Positions 18,063 to 26,863 of a stretch of DNA of 64,000 nt are shown here, piece after piece. The notes below the pieces were generated by a model. The model was given only the letters and a program-made list of their open reading frames with translations. It made no database searches and was not told the origin of the DNA. The position numbers and the translations under genes were made by a program. Each line of letters opens with the position of its first letter. Position 1 is the first letter of the stretch. This DNA is from Acidimicrobiaceae bacterium (GTDB lineage Bacteria > Actinomycetota > Acidimicrobiia > Acidimicrobiales > Poriferisodalaceae): the NCBI GenBank assembly GCA_002722565.1, contig PBMG01000007.1:282542-346541 (forward strand), read 5' to 3'.

Positions 18063-18704
18063 ATGTCATATCTCTCAGACACAGAAGTTCTTGTGACCCT
18101 CGCCCTTCGTTTGAAAGGCTTTGGTGAGATTGAGACGATCTCCTCAGTTCATGAACTTTCCCTGAGCACGACTGAGGCAGTGCTTGCTGAGATGGTTACT
18201 GCAAATAAATGTGTGATGAGAGAAGTCCAAGGTGTAGAGAAATTCGTTTTGACTCCAACTGGGCGGGAACAAGGAGAAGAATTTCTAGCCCGAGAGCTTG
18301 AAGAGGCTGGAGTTCGAGATGTTGTGCAATTTGGGTATGAGAGATTTCTTTCCCTCAATCCAACCATGTTGCAGCTGTGCACTGATTGGCAAGTACTTGA
18401 TGATGGGGCAGGGGAACAGAAACTTAACGATCACAACGATGCTGATTACGACAAGAGAATTTTGGATCGATTGATCGAATTGGATGCCGAAGTCAGGGAA
18501 ATTCTTCAAAGTTTGGAAGAGGGGCTGCAAAGGTTCCGTAACTACTCGTCGAGGTTCACTTTCGCTTTAGAAAAACTGCAGTCTGGCGAGTTGGAATGGT
18601 TGACCAAGCCCATTATGCCGAGCTACCACACAGTGTGGTTCGAGCTCCATGAGGACTTACTCGCGACCCTCGGAATTGATAGAGCGAGTGAGTTAGGCGA
18701 ATAA
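18063..18704 (+). CDS. uncharacterised protein with winged-helix-like N-terminus
   Basis: The 213-residue product is not recognised. Residues about 5-70 look like a winged helix (DTEVLVTLALRLKGFGEIETISS, then LSTTEAVLAEMV, then a wing ending LTPTGREQGEEFL). The rest is charged and helical, with a possible coiled coil at ILDRLIELDAEVREILQSLEEGLQRF written in two parts at about 141-167. There is no membrane segment or signal peptide. It lies 20 bases after the ferritin-like gene and 18 before dapA. It could be a regulator of either neighbour, but function cannot be assigned. Confidence 0.7.
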   Translation: MSYLSDTEVLVTLALRLKGFGEIETISSVHELSLSTTEAVLAEMVTANKCVMREVQGVEKFVLTPTGREQGEEFLARELEEAGVRDVVQFGYERFLSLNPTMLQLCTDWQVLDDGAGEQKLNDHNDADYDKRILDRLIELDAEVREILQSLEEGLQRFRNYSSRFTFALEKLQSGELEWLTKPIMPSYHTVWFELHEDLLATLGIDRASELGE

Positions 18705-18709
18705 AGGAC

Positions 18710-18722
18710 TACCCTCGGCTCT
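18710..18722 (+). promoter_or_regulatory. candidate leaderless promoter -10 of dapA
   Basis: TACCCT (18710-18715) lies 7 bases before the dapA ATG at 18723; no Shine-Dalgarno is visible. Confidence 0.5.
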
Positions 18723-19607
18723 ATGACTGCGAGATTTGGCCGAGTTATTCCGGCGATGGTGACCCCGTTTTCCGATGATGGTGCTTTGAACATTGATGCA
18801 TCGGTTGCCCTTGCTAAGTGGCTCGTGGAACAAGGAAGTGAAGGTCTGGTCATCACTGGCACCACCGGTGAGGGACCTGCCGTAACGGACGAAGAGGACT
18901 GGGAGCTATGGCGAGCAATAGCTGAAAGCGTCACTGTGCCTGTAATCGCAGGAACTACAACCAACGACACAGCGCACTCAGTTCAACAGACCCGAAAGGC
19001 AGAAGAACTTGGATGCGATGGAATACTTGCTGTTACCCCGTATTACAACCGTCCGTCGCAAGCAGGAATTTTTGCCCACTTCGAAGCAGTTGCTTCATCA
19101 ACCAAATTGCCAGTTGTTCTGTATGACATCCCGGTCAGGACGGGCCGGAAGATAGAAACTGCGACACTGTTGCGCTTAGCTCACGAAATTTCAAACGTCG
19201 TAGCCGTAAAGGACGCAGCTGGGAATCCAGGCGAGACAGCAAAAGTCATTCGAGATGCCCCGCAGGATTTTGAGGTGTATAGCGGCGACGACGCGTTGAC
19301 ATTGCCACTCTTGGCGGTGGGCGCAGTGGGTGTTATCAGTGTCGCCGCCCATTGGTCAGCGCCGGAACATGTAGCGATGATCGATGCTTGGGAATCAGGC
19401 GATGCTCAGGAAGCGCAACGGATCAACAAACGTTTGCTTGAAAGTTTTGACTACGAAACTGGTGACGAAGCCCCAAACCCCGTTCCGACCAAAGCGATGA
19501 TGAGGACACTTGGGTTAAATGTGGGCGAACCTCGGCTACCAATGGGACCTACACCGAAGGGCTTAGAAGACAAAGCTCGAGAGGTGTACTCACGGTTGAA
19601 GGCTTGA
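18723..19607 (+). CDS. dapA: 4-hydroxy-tetrahydrodipicolinate synthase
   Basis: DapA condenses pyruvate with aspartate semialdehyde in the lysine/DAP pathway. The 294-residue TIM barrel has GTTGEGP, TPYYNRPSQAG with Tyr107/108, VLYDIPVRTG with Tyr134, and the Schiff-base lysine Lys163 in VAVKDAAGN. All catalytic positions of the family are present. The rnj start follows the stop by one base, the usual actinobacterial dapA-rnj pairing, so the two are probably cotranscribed. Confidence 0.96.
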   Translation: MTARFGRVIPAMVTPFSDDGALNIDASVALAKWLVEQGSEGLVITGTTGEGPAVTDEEDWELWRAIAESVTVPVIAGTTTNDTAHSVQQTRKAEELGCDGILAVTPYYNRPSQAGIFAHFEAVASSTKLPVVLYDIPVRTGRKIETATLLRLAHEISNVVAVKDAAGNPGETAKVIRDAPQDFEVYSGDDALTLPLLAVGAVGVISVAAHWSAPEHVAMIDAWESGDAQEAQRINKRLLESFDYETGDEAPNPVPTKAMMRTLGLNVGEPRLPMGPTPKGLEDKAREVYSRLKA

Positions 19608-19608
19608 T

Positions 19609-21270
19609 TTGGAAACATCCAATGTAGGCATAACGTTTCTCGGTGGCTTAGGGGAAGTAGGTCGCAACTGCACGTGTATTGAGATCGACGGAAAGCTGCT
19701 CCTTATTGATTTTGGGGTCATGTTTCCCGATGTAACGATGCCCGGAGTTGATGTGATTCTTCCGGATAACGTTTGGCTCAAGGAACGTGGCGCAGACATT
19801 GTTGGGTTGATCGTGACTCACGGCCACGAAGACCATCTCGGTGGTGTGACACATCTGTTGCGAGAATTCGAAGTTCCCTTGTATGGCTCTGAGCTGACGA
19901 TGGGGCTAGCTCGACACAAAGTAAAAGAAGCGAGACTAGAGAGCCGGACCTCCTTTCGAGTGCTATCTGATGGAGATCGAATAGATATAGGACCTTTTGA
20001 TGTGGAAGTCCTGCCGATTACCCATTCGGTTCCCCAGAGCCTGTGCGTTGTCTTACACACCGATCACGGAGTGATTGTCCACACGGGGGATTTCAAGCTT
20101 GACCCGGACCCAATTGATGGACGGTTAACCGCTATGGACCGACTGGCAGAAATTCAACAAGAAACAGGTGTTCGGTTGTTGATGGCTGATTCGACCAATG
20201 CCGATAAGCCTGGATGGAGTCCTTCAGAATCAACAATTGGTGAAACCTTCAAACGGTTGTTTCCAGGGTGGCGAGGGCGACGGCTAATAGTGAGTTGTTT
20301 TGCCAGCCACTTACACCGAGTGCAGCAAATCTGCGATGTGGCGATAAACGAGGGTAGAACCGTGTTCCCACTCGGCAGATCAATGGTGAACAATGTGCGC
20401 ATCGCCAAAGAATTAGGGGTCTTGGACTTGCCCGATCGCTCGGTTGATTCGATAGACAGGCTTAACGACTACGCCCCTGAAGACGTTTGCGTAATTTGTA
20501 CCGGTTCTCAGGGGGAGACCAACGCTGCCTTATCTCTTTTGGCACGAGGTGATCATCCAGATTTTTCTTTAACGAGTAGTGACGTGGTTTTGTTATCAAG
20601 CCATCCCATTCCAGGTAATGAGCTTCCCGTCTACCGAGTGATCAACCGGCTTACGCGGATCGGATGCGAAGTGGTGCACGATGGGTATGAACATGTGCAC
20701 ACGACAGGGCACGCGCAACGAGAAGAATTGGACCATCTGTACCAAACACTTCTGCCGGAGTGGTATGTGCCAATTGAAGGTGAACACCGCATGTTGCGTC
20801 GCAACGCAGATGTGGCTATTGAAGCTGGACATGTTGCTGGTCGAACTGTTGTTGCAAGTGACGGAGACCAACTTGTCCTTGGCAGTGAAGGACTGAAGAT
20901 TAGTGGACGTATTCCTGCGCCCTACCGCTATATCGATGGTCTGCTAGATGATCTATCTCCAGAGTTACTAGAGGACCGACGAAAGTTGGGTGAGGGCGGT
21001 TTTGTTCATGTCACCGTCGTGTTGAATTTGGAAGATGGGTTATTGGCTCACCCGGAAATATCCACTCTGGGTTGGATAGATGCTGAGAGGAGTGTTCAAG
21101 TTCTCGCCGAACTAGAGGTTCAAGTAGCTGAAGCTGTCGCTGCTGCTCTCGATGAACAAAAAGACCCCGAAGGTATTGAGCGGGCGATTCGTCGAGCTAC
21201 CGGTCGATTTGTAGGAAACCGCACACGGAGACGGCCGCCCATCTCAGCGACCGTGATTCTGACTGACTGA
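19609..21270 (+). CDS. rnj: ribonuclease J
   Basis: RNase J is a metallo-beta-lactamase/beta-CASP enzyme with endonuclease and 5'-3' exonuclease activity on RNA. The 553-residue product shows GLGEVGRNC, the metal-binding THGHEDHLGG (about 69-78), HTGDFKLD, and the beta-CASP motifs LLMADSTNAD, IVSCFASHLHRVQQI, CTGSQGE and LSSHPIPGNE. The C-terminal His motif is in HTTGHA. Start TTG 19609 begins one base after the dapA stop; no other start is close. Together with PNPase it supplies the RNA decay machinery in this window. Confidence 0.95.
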   Translation: METSNVGITFLGGLGEVGRNCTCIEIDGKLLLIDFGVMFPDVTMPGVDVILPDNVWLKERGADIVGLIVTHGHEDHLGGVTHLLREFEVPLYGSELTMGLARHKVKEARLESRTSFRVLSDGDRIDIGPFDVEVLPITHSVPQSLCVVLHTDHGVIVHTGDFKLDPDPIDGRLTAMDRLAEIQQETGVRLLMADSTNADKPGWSPSESTIGETFKRLFPGWRGRRLIVSCFASHLHRVQQICDVAINEGRTVFPLGRSMVNNVRIAKELGVLDLPDRSVDSIDRLNDYAPEDVCVICTGSQGETNAALSLLARGDHPDFSLTSSDVVLLSSHPIPGNELPVYRVINRLTRIGCEVVHDGYEHVHTTGHAQREELDHLYQTLLPEWYVPIEGEHRMLRRNADVAIEAGHVAGRTVVASDGDQLVLGSEGLKISGRIPAPYRYIDGLLDDLSPELLEDRRKLGEGGFVHVTVVLNLEDGLLAHPEISTLGWIDAERSVQVLAELEVQVAEAVAAALDEQKDPEGIERAIRRATGRFVGNRTRRRPPISATVILTD

Positions 21271-21389
21271 ACCTGAATTTCTCCAGTGTTTCGGTACTCT
21301 CGCAAGTGTGAGATTAGAGCGCTCTCTAAACCCCCAAATCGAGACTCTTGGAGCGCGCCTTGAACGGTCGAGCAGAAAAACTGTAATCA

Positions 21390-23726
21390 ATGAAGTCAGC
21401 TAAATCATCGATATTTCGACGGATGAGCGAAGCGGGTCTGCGCGGCCGGGGGACCGATGTTGCAGGGCTTTTGTTGCTAGTAGTGGCTCTTATCTCACTG
21501 CTTGCACTTTTCGGTGATAAAGCAGGAATTGCCGGACGCCTACTAGAAAGTGTCATGAGCGTTCTCGTTGGAATATTTCGCTATGTCGTTCCATTCGCTC
21601 TTTTGTTGTGCGCCTATGCGATATTGAGAGACAAAGGTAGCGAGAGGACCTGGCGTATTGCGTTCGGAGGGGCTCTGACGAGTCTTGCCCTGTCGGGAAT
21701 GGCGCACTTACTAGGCGACGCATCAGGTATTAGAACAACGCTCGAAGACCTGCGATCCTCGGGGGGAATTTTAGGGGCTTTGGTGGCGGAACCGCTTCGT
21801 GGGGTTGTGGACGAACCGGGAGCTTGGGTCGTACTGCTGTTAGGTGCGATGTTCGGGGTGCTCGTTGTTACGGACACGGGCTTGCGTCAGGTGTTAGGTG
21901 CAGCGGCATGGACTGGCCGTCTCGGGGGTAGGCAGATTCGACGTGGATTTACCAGCTTGCAAAGTCTTGGCTCCGATCGAGAAGTATCAGAAAACCCGAA
22001 GAGGCACCAACCTCCTTTACCGACGATTTCAGCTCCGGGTAGTGGGATTCCTGCCCTCGAAGCAGAAGTTACCTCGGCGTATGAAGAGTCTGAAGCGCTC
22101 GATGTTTCAGACTTAACTCCGGAGCTAAATGAAGTATCTGAGGAGGAACCTGGTCTTCGTCCACCTGTAGAAGATTTAGTTGAAGAAGTCGATAATTCAT
22201 CGATAGATGATTTGCCACCCGAACAGATGGAGATTGATTTAACGACGCGGCCGACTGGAGAGTGGGAACTACCAGGGCTCGAAAGCCTAGAAAGATCTGG
22301 TTCTCAAGATGTTGACGAACGCCTTCTTCAGAATGGTGCCCGCAACCTTGAAGCTGCGCTTGCCAGTCATGGCGTTGAGACAAGAGTCACCGGGATGGAA
22401 GTAGGCCCGACAGTCACTCGATACGAATTGTCGCTTGGGAAAGGGGTCAAAGTATCTCGAGTTACAAGCTTGCATAAAGATATTGCCTACGCGATGGCTT
22501 CAGCCGACGTCCGAATCCTTGCACCAATCCCAGGTCGCTCGGCCATTGGTGTAGAAGTTCCTAATGCTGACCGACACCTTGTCGCTTTGGGGGACATCCT
22601 TTCTACTAAGACAGCATCCGAAGCAAAGCACCCGTTGGAGGTAGCTCTCGGTCAGGACATATCCGGAAATGCTGTCATGGCCAATCTCGCATCGATGCCG
22701 CATGTATTGATTGCAGGCGCAACCGGAGCGGGTAAATCTTCTTGTATTAACTCGGTTATTACATCGCTGTTGATGCGAACCACCCCAGATGAGGTTCGCA
22801 TGATTCTGATCGACCCCAAGCGAGTCGAACTGGGGCAGTATGACCGGCTTCCTCATCTGCTGACTCAAGTTGTGACGAATCCTAAAAAGGCTGCTAATGC
22901 GTTGTCATGGGCGGTCAAAGAGATGGAGCGAAGATATGACGTTCTTTCTGAAATAGGTTTTCGTGACATAACTGGATACAACGCTGCATACGACGAAGGT
23001 CGCCTTGCTTCCGACCTCAATGAAGAGCGTGAATTTGAACGAATGCCCTTTGTTGTGGTCGTCGTGGATGAATTGAATGACCTCATGATGGTCGCCGCCC
23101 GAGACGTAGAAGATTCGATTACTCGATTAGCTCAAATGGCCAGAGCTGTTGGAATTCATTTGGTTATCGCCACCCAACGCCCATCAGTAAATGTAATAAC
23201 TGGAGTCATTAAAGCGAACATTCCATCGCGGATGGCTTTTGCTGTTTCAAGCCTCGCTGACAGCCGCGTCATCCTTGATCAACCGGGTGCTGAGCGGTTA
23301 ATTGGGAAAGGCGACATGTTAGTGCTCGGATCCAATAGCAGCGTGGCTCAACGGGTCCAGGGATGTTGGGTAGGGGAGGCAGAGATCCACCAAGTAGTGG
23401 CTCATTGGCGGAGGCAGGCGCCCAATACCAACTACATCGAAGGGGTCGAAGGAGCCGATCAGCCTGGATCAGCAGTAATACCGGGTGGCTCATCCGGAGA
23501 CGAAGGCGATGATGAACTGATGATGCAGGCGATGACCATAATCGTAGATACTCAACTTGGATCGACTTCGATGCTGCAACGCAAACTCAAGGTTGGGTTC
23601 GCGCGAGCTGGTCGACTCATGGATTTGTTAGAGCAGCGAGGAGTGGTAGGGCCTTCGATTGGTTCAAAAGCGCGTGATGTGTTGATGACGCAAGAAGAAT
23701 TAGACGCACTGCTTGCTGACCGTTGA
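21390..23726 (+). CDS. ftsK: DNA translocase FtsK
   Basis: FtsK pumps chromosomal DNA at the division septum. The 778-residue product has four predicted membrane segments in residues 20-180, a charged linker (about 190-310), an alpha domain and a RecA-like motor with Walker A GATGAGKSS (about 442-450) and Walker B VVVVDELNDLMM. The C-terminal gamma domain (LQRKLKVGFARAGRLMDLLEQ, written here in pieces; about 725-765) reads polar KOPS-like sequences. Start ATG 21390 has no good Shine-Dalgarno; 119 bases separate it from rnj and hold nothing recognisable. After ftsK the conserved order is broken by the accessory block. Confidence 0.96.
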   Translation: MKSAKSSIFRRMSEAGLRGRGTDVAGLLLLVVALISLLALFGDKAGIAGRLLESVMSVLVGIFRYVVPFALLLCAYAILRDKGSERTWRIAFGGALTSLALSGMAHLLGDASGIRTTLEDLRSSGGILGALVAEPLRGVVDEPGAWVVLLLGAMFGVLVVTDTGLRQVLGAAAWTGRLGGRQIRRGFTSLQSLGSDREVSENPKRHQPPLPTISAPGSGIPALEAEVTSAYEESEALDVSDLTPELNEVSEEEPGLRPPVEDLVEEVDNSSIDDLPPEQMEIDLTTRPTGEWELPGLESLERSGSQDVDERLLQNGARNLEAALASHGVETRVTGMEVGPTVTRYELSLGKGVKVSRVTSLHKDIAYAMASADVRILAPIPGRSAIGVEVPNADRHLVALGDILSTKTASEAKHPLEVALGQDISGNAVMANLASMPHVLIAGATGAGKSSCINSVITSLLMRTTPDEVRMILIDPKRVELGQYDRLPHLLTQVVTNPKKAANALSWAVKEMERRYDVLSEIGFRDITGYNAAYDEGRLASDLNEEREFERMPFVVVVVDELNDLMMVAARDVEDSITRLAQMARAVGIHLVIATQRPSVNVITGVIKANIPSRMAFAVSSLADSRVILDQPGAERLIGKGDMLVLGSNSSVAQRVQGCWVGEAEIHQVVAHWRRQAPNTNYIEGVEGADQPGSAVIPGGSSGDEGDDELMMQAMTIIVDTQLGSTSMLQRKLKVGFARAGRLMDLLEQRGVVGPSIGSKARDVLMTQEELDALLADR

Positions 23727-23751
23727 CGCATCCCGACTCCATTTCGAGAGC

Positions 23752-23763
23752 TAATCTCATTCG
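23752..23763 (+). promoter_or_regulatory. candidate leaderless promoter -10 of the first SMP-30 gene
   Basis: TAATCT (23752-23757) lies 6 bases before the ATG at 23764. Confidence 0.5.
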
Positions 23764-24672
23764 ATGAGTGATTATGAGGTTGTAGCAACCGGACTGCAGT
23801 TCCCAGAGGGCCCAGTTTGTATGGCTGACGGGTCAGTTTTGTTGGTCGAAATTAAACGTGGAACCATATCTCGCGTAGACCCTGATAATGGATCCGTTGA
23901 AGTGGTGGCACAACCTGGAGGTGGACCAAATGGTGCTGCTGTGGGACCGGACGGTGCTCTCTACGTATGCAATAACGGGGGATTTGTATGGGGTGAGGCC
24001 CGGGGACTGACCATCCCTGGTTTGGTTCCAGATGATTATTCGTCAGGACGTATCGAGCGCATCGATATCGACACCGGACAAGTTGAAGTTCTTTATACAG
24101 AAGTAGATGGTGTCCCGCTAAAAGGACCCAATGATCTTATGTTTGATTCAAGCGGAGGATTCTGGTTCACCGATCATGGGAAAACTCGGGCCCGTACTAG
24201 AGATCGGGGCGGCCTTTACTATGGCCGGCCGGATGGGTCTCTCGTCAAAGAAGTTTCGTTCCCCCTCGATGGGCCTAATGGCGTTGGCTTATCGCCGGAG
24301 GAGGACAGGGTTTACGTAGCGGAGACACATCAAGGATCAATCCTCTACTGGGAACTAGCGGATCATGGAGAGCTAGCGGGCTCAGCTCATGGACGCTTTT
24401 TAGCTCGCCCAGCAGGCCGAAAATTTTTCGATTCCCTAGCCATGGATGCCAATGGGAATGTGAGCGTTGCCACTATCCAGACTGGTGGCATTAGCACCTT
24501 CACTCCAGATGGAGAAGAACTCGAATTTTTCTCAGTTGATGACCCGCTATGCACCAACATTTGTTTCGGGGGGCCAGATATGCGCACGGCGTTTATAACT
24601 CTGTCGGGAACGGGACAGTTGATACGCACCGAGTGGCCTCGACCTGGGTTGGCCTTACCATTCTCGAGTTAA
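23764..24672 (+). CDS. SMP-30/gluconolactonase-family lactonase
   Basis: The 302-residue product is a six-bladed beta-propeller of the SMP-30/gluconolactonase/LRE family. It has the N-terminal Glu of FPEGPVC, GGPNGAAVGPDG, KGPNDLMFDSSGGFWFTDHG and PNGVGLSPEEDRVYVAET, which carry the usual metal ligands (Glu, Asn, Asn, Asp). Family members hydrolyse sugar or other lactones. In a setting rich in P450 and BVMO genes it could open a lactone intermediate. It converges on the MBL-fold gene, 8 bases away. It is paralogous to the gene at 39603. Confidence 0.85.
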   Translation: MSDYEVVATGLQFPEGPVCMADGSVLLVEIKRGTISRVDPDNGSVEVVAQPGGGPNGAAVGPDGALYVCNNGGFVWGEARGLTIPGLVPDDYSSGRIERIDIDTGQVEVLYTEVDGVPLKGPNDLMFDSSGGFWFTDHGKTRARTRDRGGLYYGRPDGSLVKEVSFPLDGPNGVGLSPEEDRVYVAETHQGSILYWELADHGELAGSAHGRFLARPAGRKFFDSLAMDANGNVSVATIQTGGISTFTPDGEELEFFSVDDPLCTNICFGGPDMRTAFITLSGTGQLIRTEWPRPGLALPFSS

Positions 24673-24680
24673 GTCTTTAG

Positions 24681-25625
24681 CTAGGCAACACAATGAGGGA
24701 GTTGACCCCCATTGAGAATGATCATGTCAGCGATAGCGGTCTCGAAGCCGACCCAATCGTAGCCAGCTTCCGGATTTTCCCTATACGCGACATGTAGGTT
24801 CCCGGCTAAGCGCTCACTGTCGGTCAGATTCTGGAATTCACCAAGGTCTGTGGCCAATGCTTGGTCAACTGGGCTTCGCCCAGAACGGACTCCTTGTGCG
24901 GCGGTCTCTTGGACGAATTCGAGATAAATCTGTTGACTCGCCAACACTTCTTTGATGTCGCGTCCAGAAAATGCTGGGCCGTGACCGGGAACGATCACAT
25001 CAGCACCCTTGGCTTCTATGACGTTGAGAGCTTCGATCGTTCCCTGTACCGATCCGAACAGAGCGAACGGGGTGCCACCATGGAAGATTAGATCGCCTGT
25101 AAAGAGCACTCCTTGATCTGGCAACCAAGCCAAAATGTCACCTTCTGTATGAGCGACGAAACCCAAATCAAATAATTCGATTCCTATTCCGTCTAGGTGA
25201 AGCTTGGTACTTCCTTCAAAAGTGATGTCCGGGGCGCGAAATTGAAGATTCCCCCAGTCCACAGATGGAAAAGCTGACCGGTAGTCGGGTATACCAGTGG
25301 CCATCATGACGTCTCGGCAAGAAGTGTGACTGATGATGGTTGCATCTGGAAATAAATAGTTGCCGTGAGTGTGATCTGCGTGGTGATGGGTGTTGACCAG
25401 TAACGTGACTGGGTTCGGTGTGACCGAAGCTATTGCATCGATATAGGCGCGGTTGCGAAGTTCAGTTGAAGTGGTGTCAATGCTGACCACTCCACTTTCG
25501 CCCACGATGAATCCGGTGTTGTTAATAAACCAAGTTCCATCCGGTTGCACATAGCTAAATACCCCAGGAGCTACTTCCTCCAGTAAGCCTGGGCCAAGGT
25601 TGTCGTGTAAGTCATTCGTGCTCAT
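24681..25625 (-). CDS. MBL-fold metallohydrolase
   Basis: The 314-residue product is a metallo-beta-lactamase-fold hydrolase with the HxHxDH motif as NTHHHADHTHGNYLF (about 96-110), a later Asp in LFTGDLIFHGG and His in VPGHGPAF. N-terminal DGTWFINNTGFIVGESGVVSIDTT is typical of the group that includes glyoxalase II-like enzymes and lactonases. The substrate is unknown. It is divergent from a P450 gene and shares a 49-base promoter region with it, so the two may be co-regulated. Confidence 0.85.
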   Translation of the reverse strand: MSTNDLHDNLGPGLLEEVAPGVFSYVQPDGTWFINNTGFIVGESGVVSIDTTSTELRNRAYIDAIASVTPNPVTLLVNTHHHADHTHGNYLFPDATIISHTSCRDVMMATGIPDYRSAFPSVDWGNLQFRAPDITFEGSTKLHLDGIGIELFDLGFVAHTEGDILAWLPDQGVLFTGDLIFHGGTPFALFGSVQGTIEALNVIEAKGADVIVPGHGPAFSGRDIKEVLASQQIYLEFVQETAAQGVRSGRSPVDQALATDLGEFQNLTDSERLAGNLHVAYRENPEAGYDWVGFETAIADMIILNGGQLPHCVA

Positions 25626-25637
25626 AAATAGAGCCTA
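25626..25637 (-). promoter_or_regulatory. candidate leaderless promoter -10 of the MBL-fold gene
   Basis: On the minus strand TAGGCT (25637 to 25632) lies 6 bases before the ATG whose first base is 25625. Confidence 0.5.
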
Positions 25638-25662
25638 CGTGCACGACCACCCTTGTTGGATC

Positions 25663-25674
25663 TACGCTTATGGA
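25663..25674 (+). promoter_or_regulatory. candidate leaderless promoter -10 of the first P450 gene
   Basis: TACGCT (25663-25668) lies 6 bases before ATG 25675. It supports that start over the longer frame from 25600, which would overlap the divergent gene. Confidence 0.5.
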
Positions 25675-26862
25675 ATGACCACCGCTTCAGACCACGAACG
25701 AGATGTAGATGTATTCGGTTCGGAATACGTCCAAGAAGCCCCGGAAGTCTGGAAACGACTGCGTTCTGAGTGTCCGGTAGCCCATACCTCGCTTAATGGA
25801 GGTGGCTGGCTTCCTACTAACTATGAGAATATTTCCTCGGTCGCTTACGATACTGAAAAGTTCTCGTCCCGAGACATAGGCGTAGCGCGCACTCCTGAAG
25901 GGGTGAGCTTGCTTGTCGCCCCCCCAATTACTTCTGATCCGCCATTCCACACTGAGGCAAGACAAATGCTGTTGCCTTACTTCTCACCCAAATCGGTAGA
26001 AGCAATGCGGGAAATAACTCGGGGTATTGCTACAGAACTACTTGATGCGATCGACCCGTCAGACGTTGTCGACGCGGCTGAGCAATATGCCAGATACATA
26101 CCGGTTCGAGTTATTGGAGCGATGATCGGTCTACCCGAAGAAGATTGCGAGATGTTCACGCGGTGGGCGACAGATATTTTGCAAAGCCACCCCGAAACAG
26201 AATGGGAGCGCTTAAGCACAGCAACCAAGGAAATTCTTGAGTACTTCGAAACGACGATTGCGGACCGTCGAGCAAACCCTCGTGATGACTTGATAAGCAA
26301 ACTCCAAGCAGAGACACTTCCCAATGGCGACCCACTCACTGACAAACATATTTTGGGGACATGCTTTCTACTTTTAGTCGCAGGTATCGACACGACGTGG
26401 AGCTCTATAGCGTCGAACCTTCTTCACCTAGCAACACATGAACATGATCGACGACGTTTGGTTGAAGAGCCAGAATTGATTCCTACCGCGGTGGAAGAGT
26501 TCTTAAGGGCCTATTCGCCAGTAACCATGGCGCGTGTGGCTGCTGAAGACACTGAAATTGCGGGTTGTCCGGTTATGGCTGGCGACAAAGTGTTTTTACC
26601 GTTTGGGGCTAGTAACCGTGATCCGGAAATGTTTGACGACCCGGACGAGGTGGTCATTGACCGGCAAGAAAATCGGCACTTTGCCTTTGGTATTGGTATT
26701 CATCGGTGCTTGGGATCGAACCTAGCCCGAATGGAACTTGTGGTGGCAATGGAAGAGTGGTTGAAGCGTTTTCCAGAGTTCACACTGGCTGAGGACTCTG
26801 AGGTCCAGTGGGGTGGAACTCAGGTTCGGGGCCCACGCTCTGTCCCGCTTCGGATGGGTTAG
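25675..26862 (+). CDS. cytochrome P450
   Basis: The 395-residue soluble bacterial P450 has the I-helix motif LLVAGIDTTWSS, the K-helix ExxR in EEFLRAYSP, and the heme loop FAFGIGIHRCLGSNLAR with Cys345 as the axial thiolate. It resembles actinobacterial class I P450s that hydroxylate sterols, fatty acids or terpenoids. It needs ferredoxin and a reductase, neither of which is visible in the window. A second related P450 lies at 44578. Start ATG 25675 was chosen because the longer frame would run through the divergent promoter. It converges with the MFS gene one base beyond its stop. Confidence 0.93.
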   Translation: MTTASDHERDVDVFGSEYVQEAPEVWKRLRSECPVAHTSLNGGGWLPTNYENISSVAYDTEKFSSRDIGVARTPEGVSLLVAPPITSDPPFHTEARQMLLPYFSPKSVEAMREITRGIATELLDAIDPSDVVDAAEQYARYIPVRVIGAMIGLPEEDCEMFTRWATDILQSHPETEWERLSTATKEILEYFETTIADRRANPRDDLISKLQAETLPNGDPLTDKHILGTCFLLLVAGIDTTWSSIASNLLHLATHEHDRRRLVEEPELIPTAVEEFLRAYSPVTMARVAAEDTEIAGCPVMAGDKVFLPFGASNRDPEMFDDPDEVVIDRQENRHFAFGIGIHRCLGSNLARMELVVAMEEWLKRFPEFTLAEDSEVQWGGTQVRGPRSVPLRMG

Positions 26863-26863
26863 G

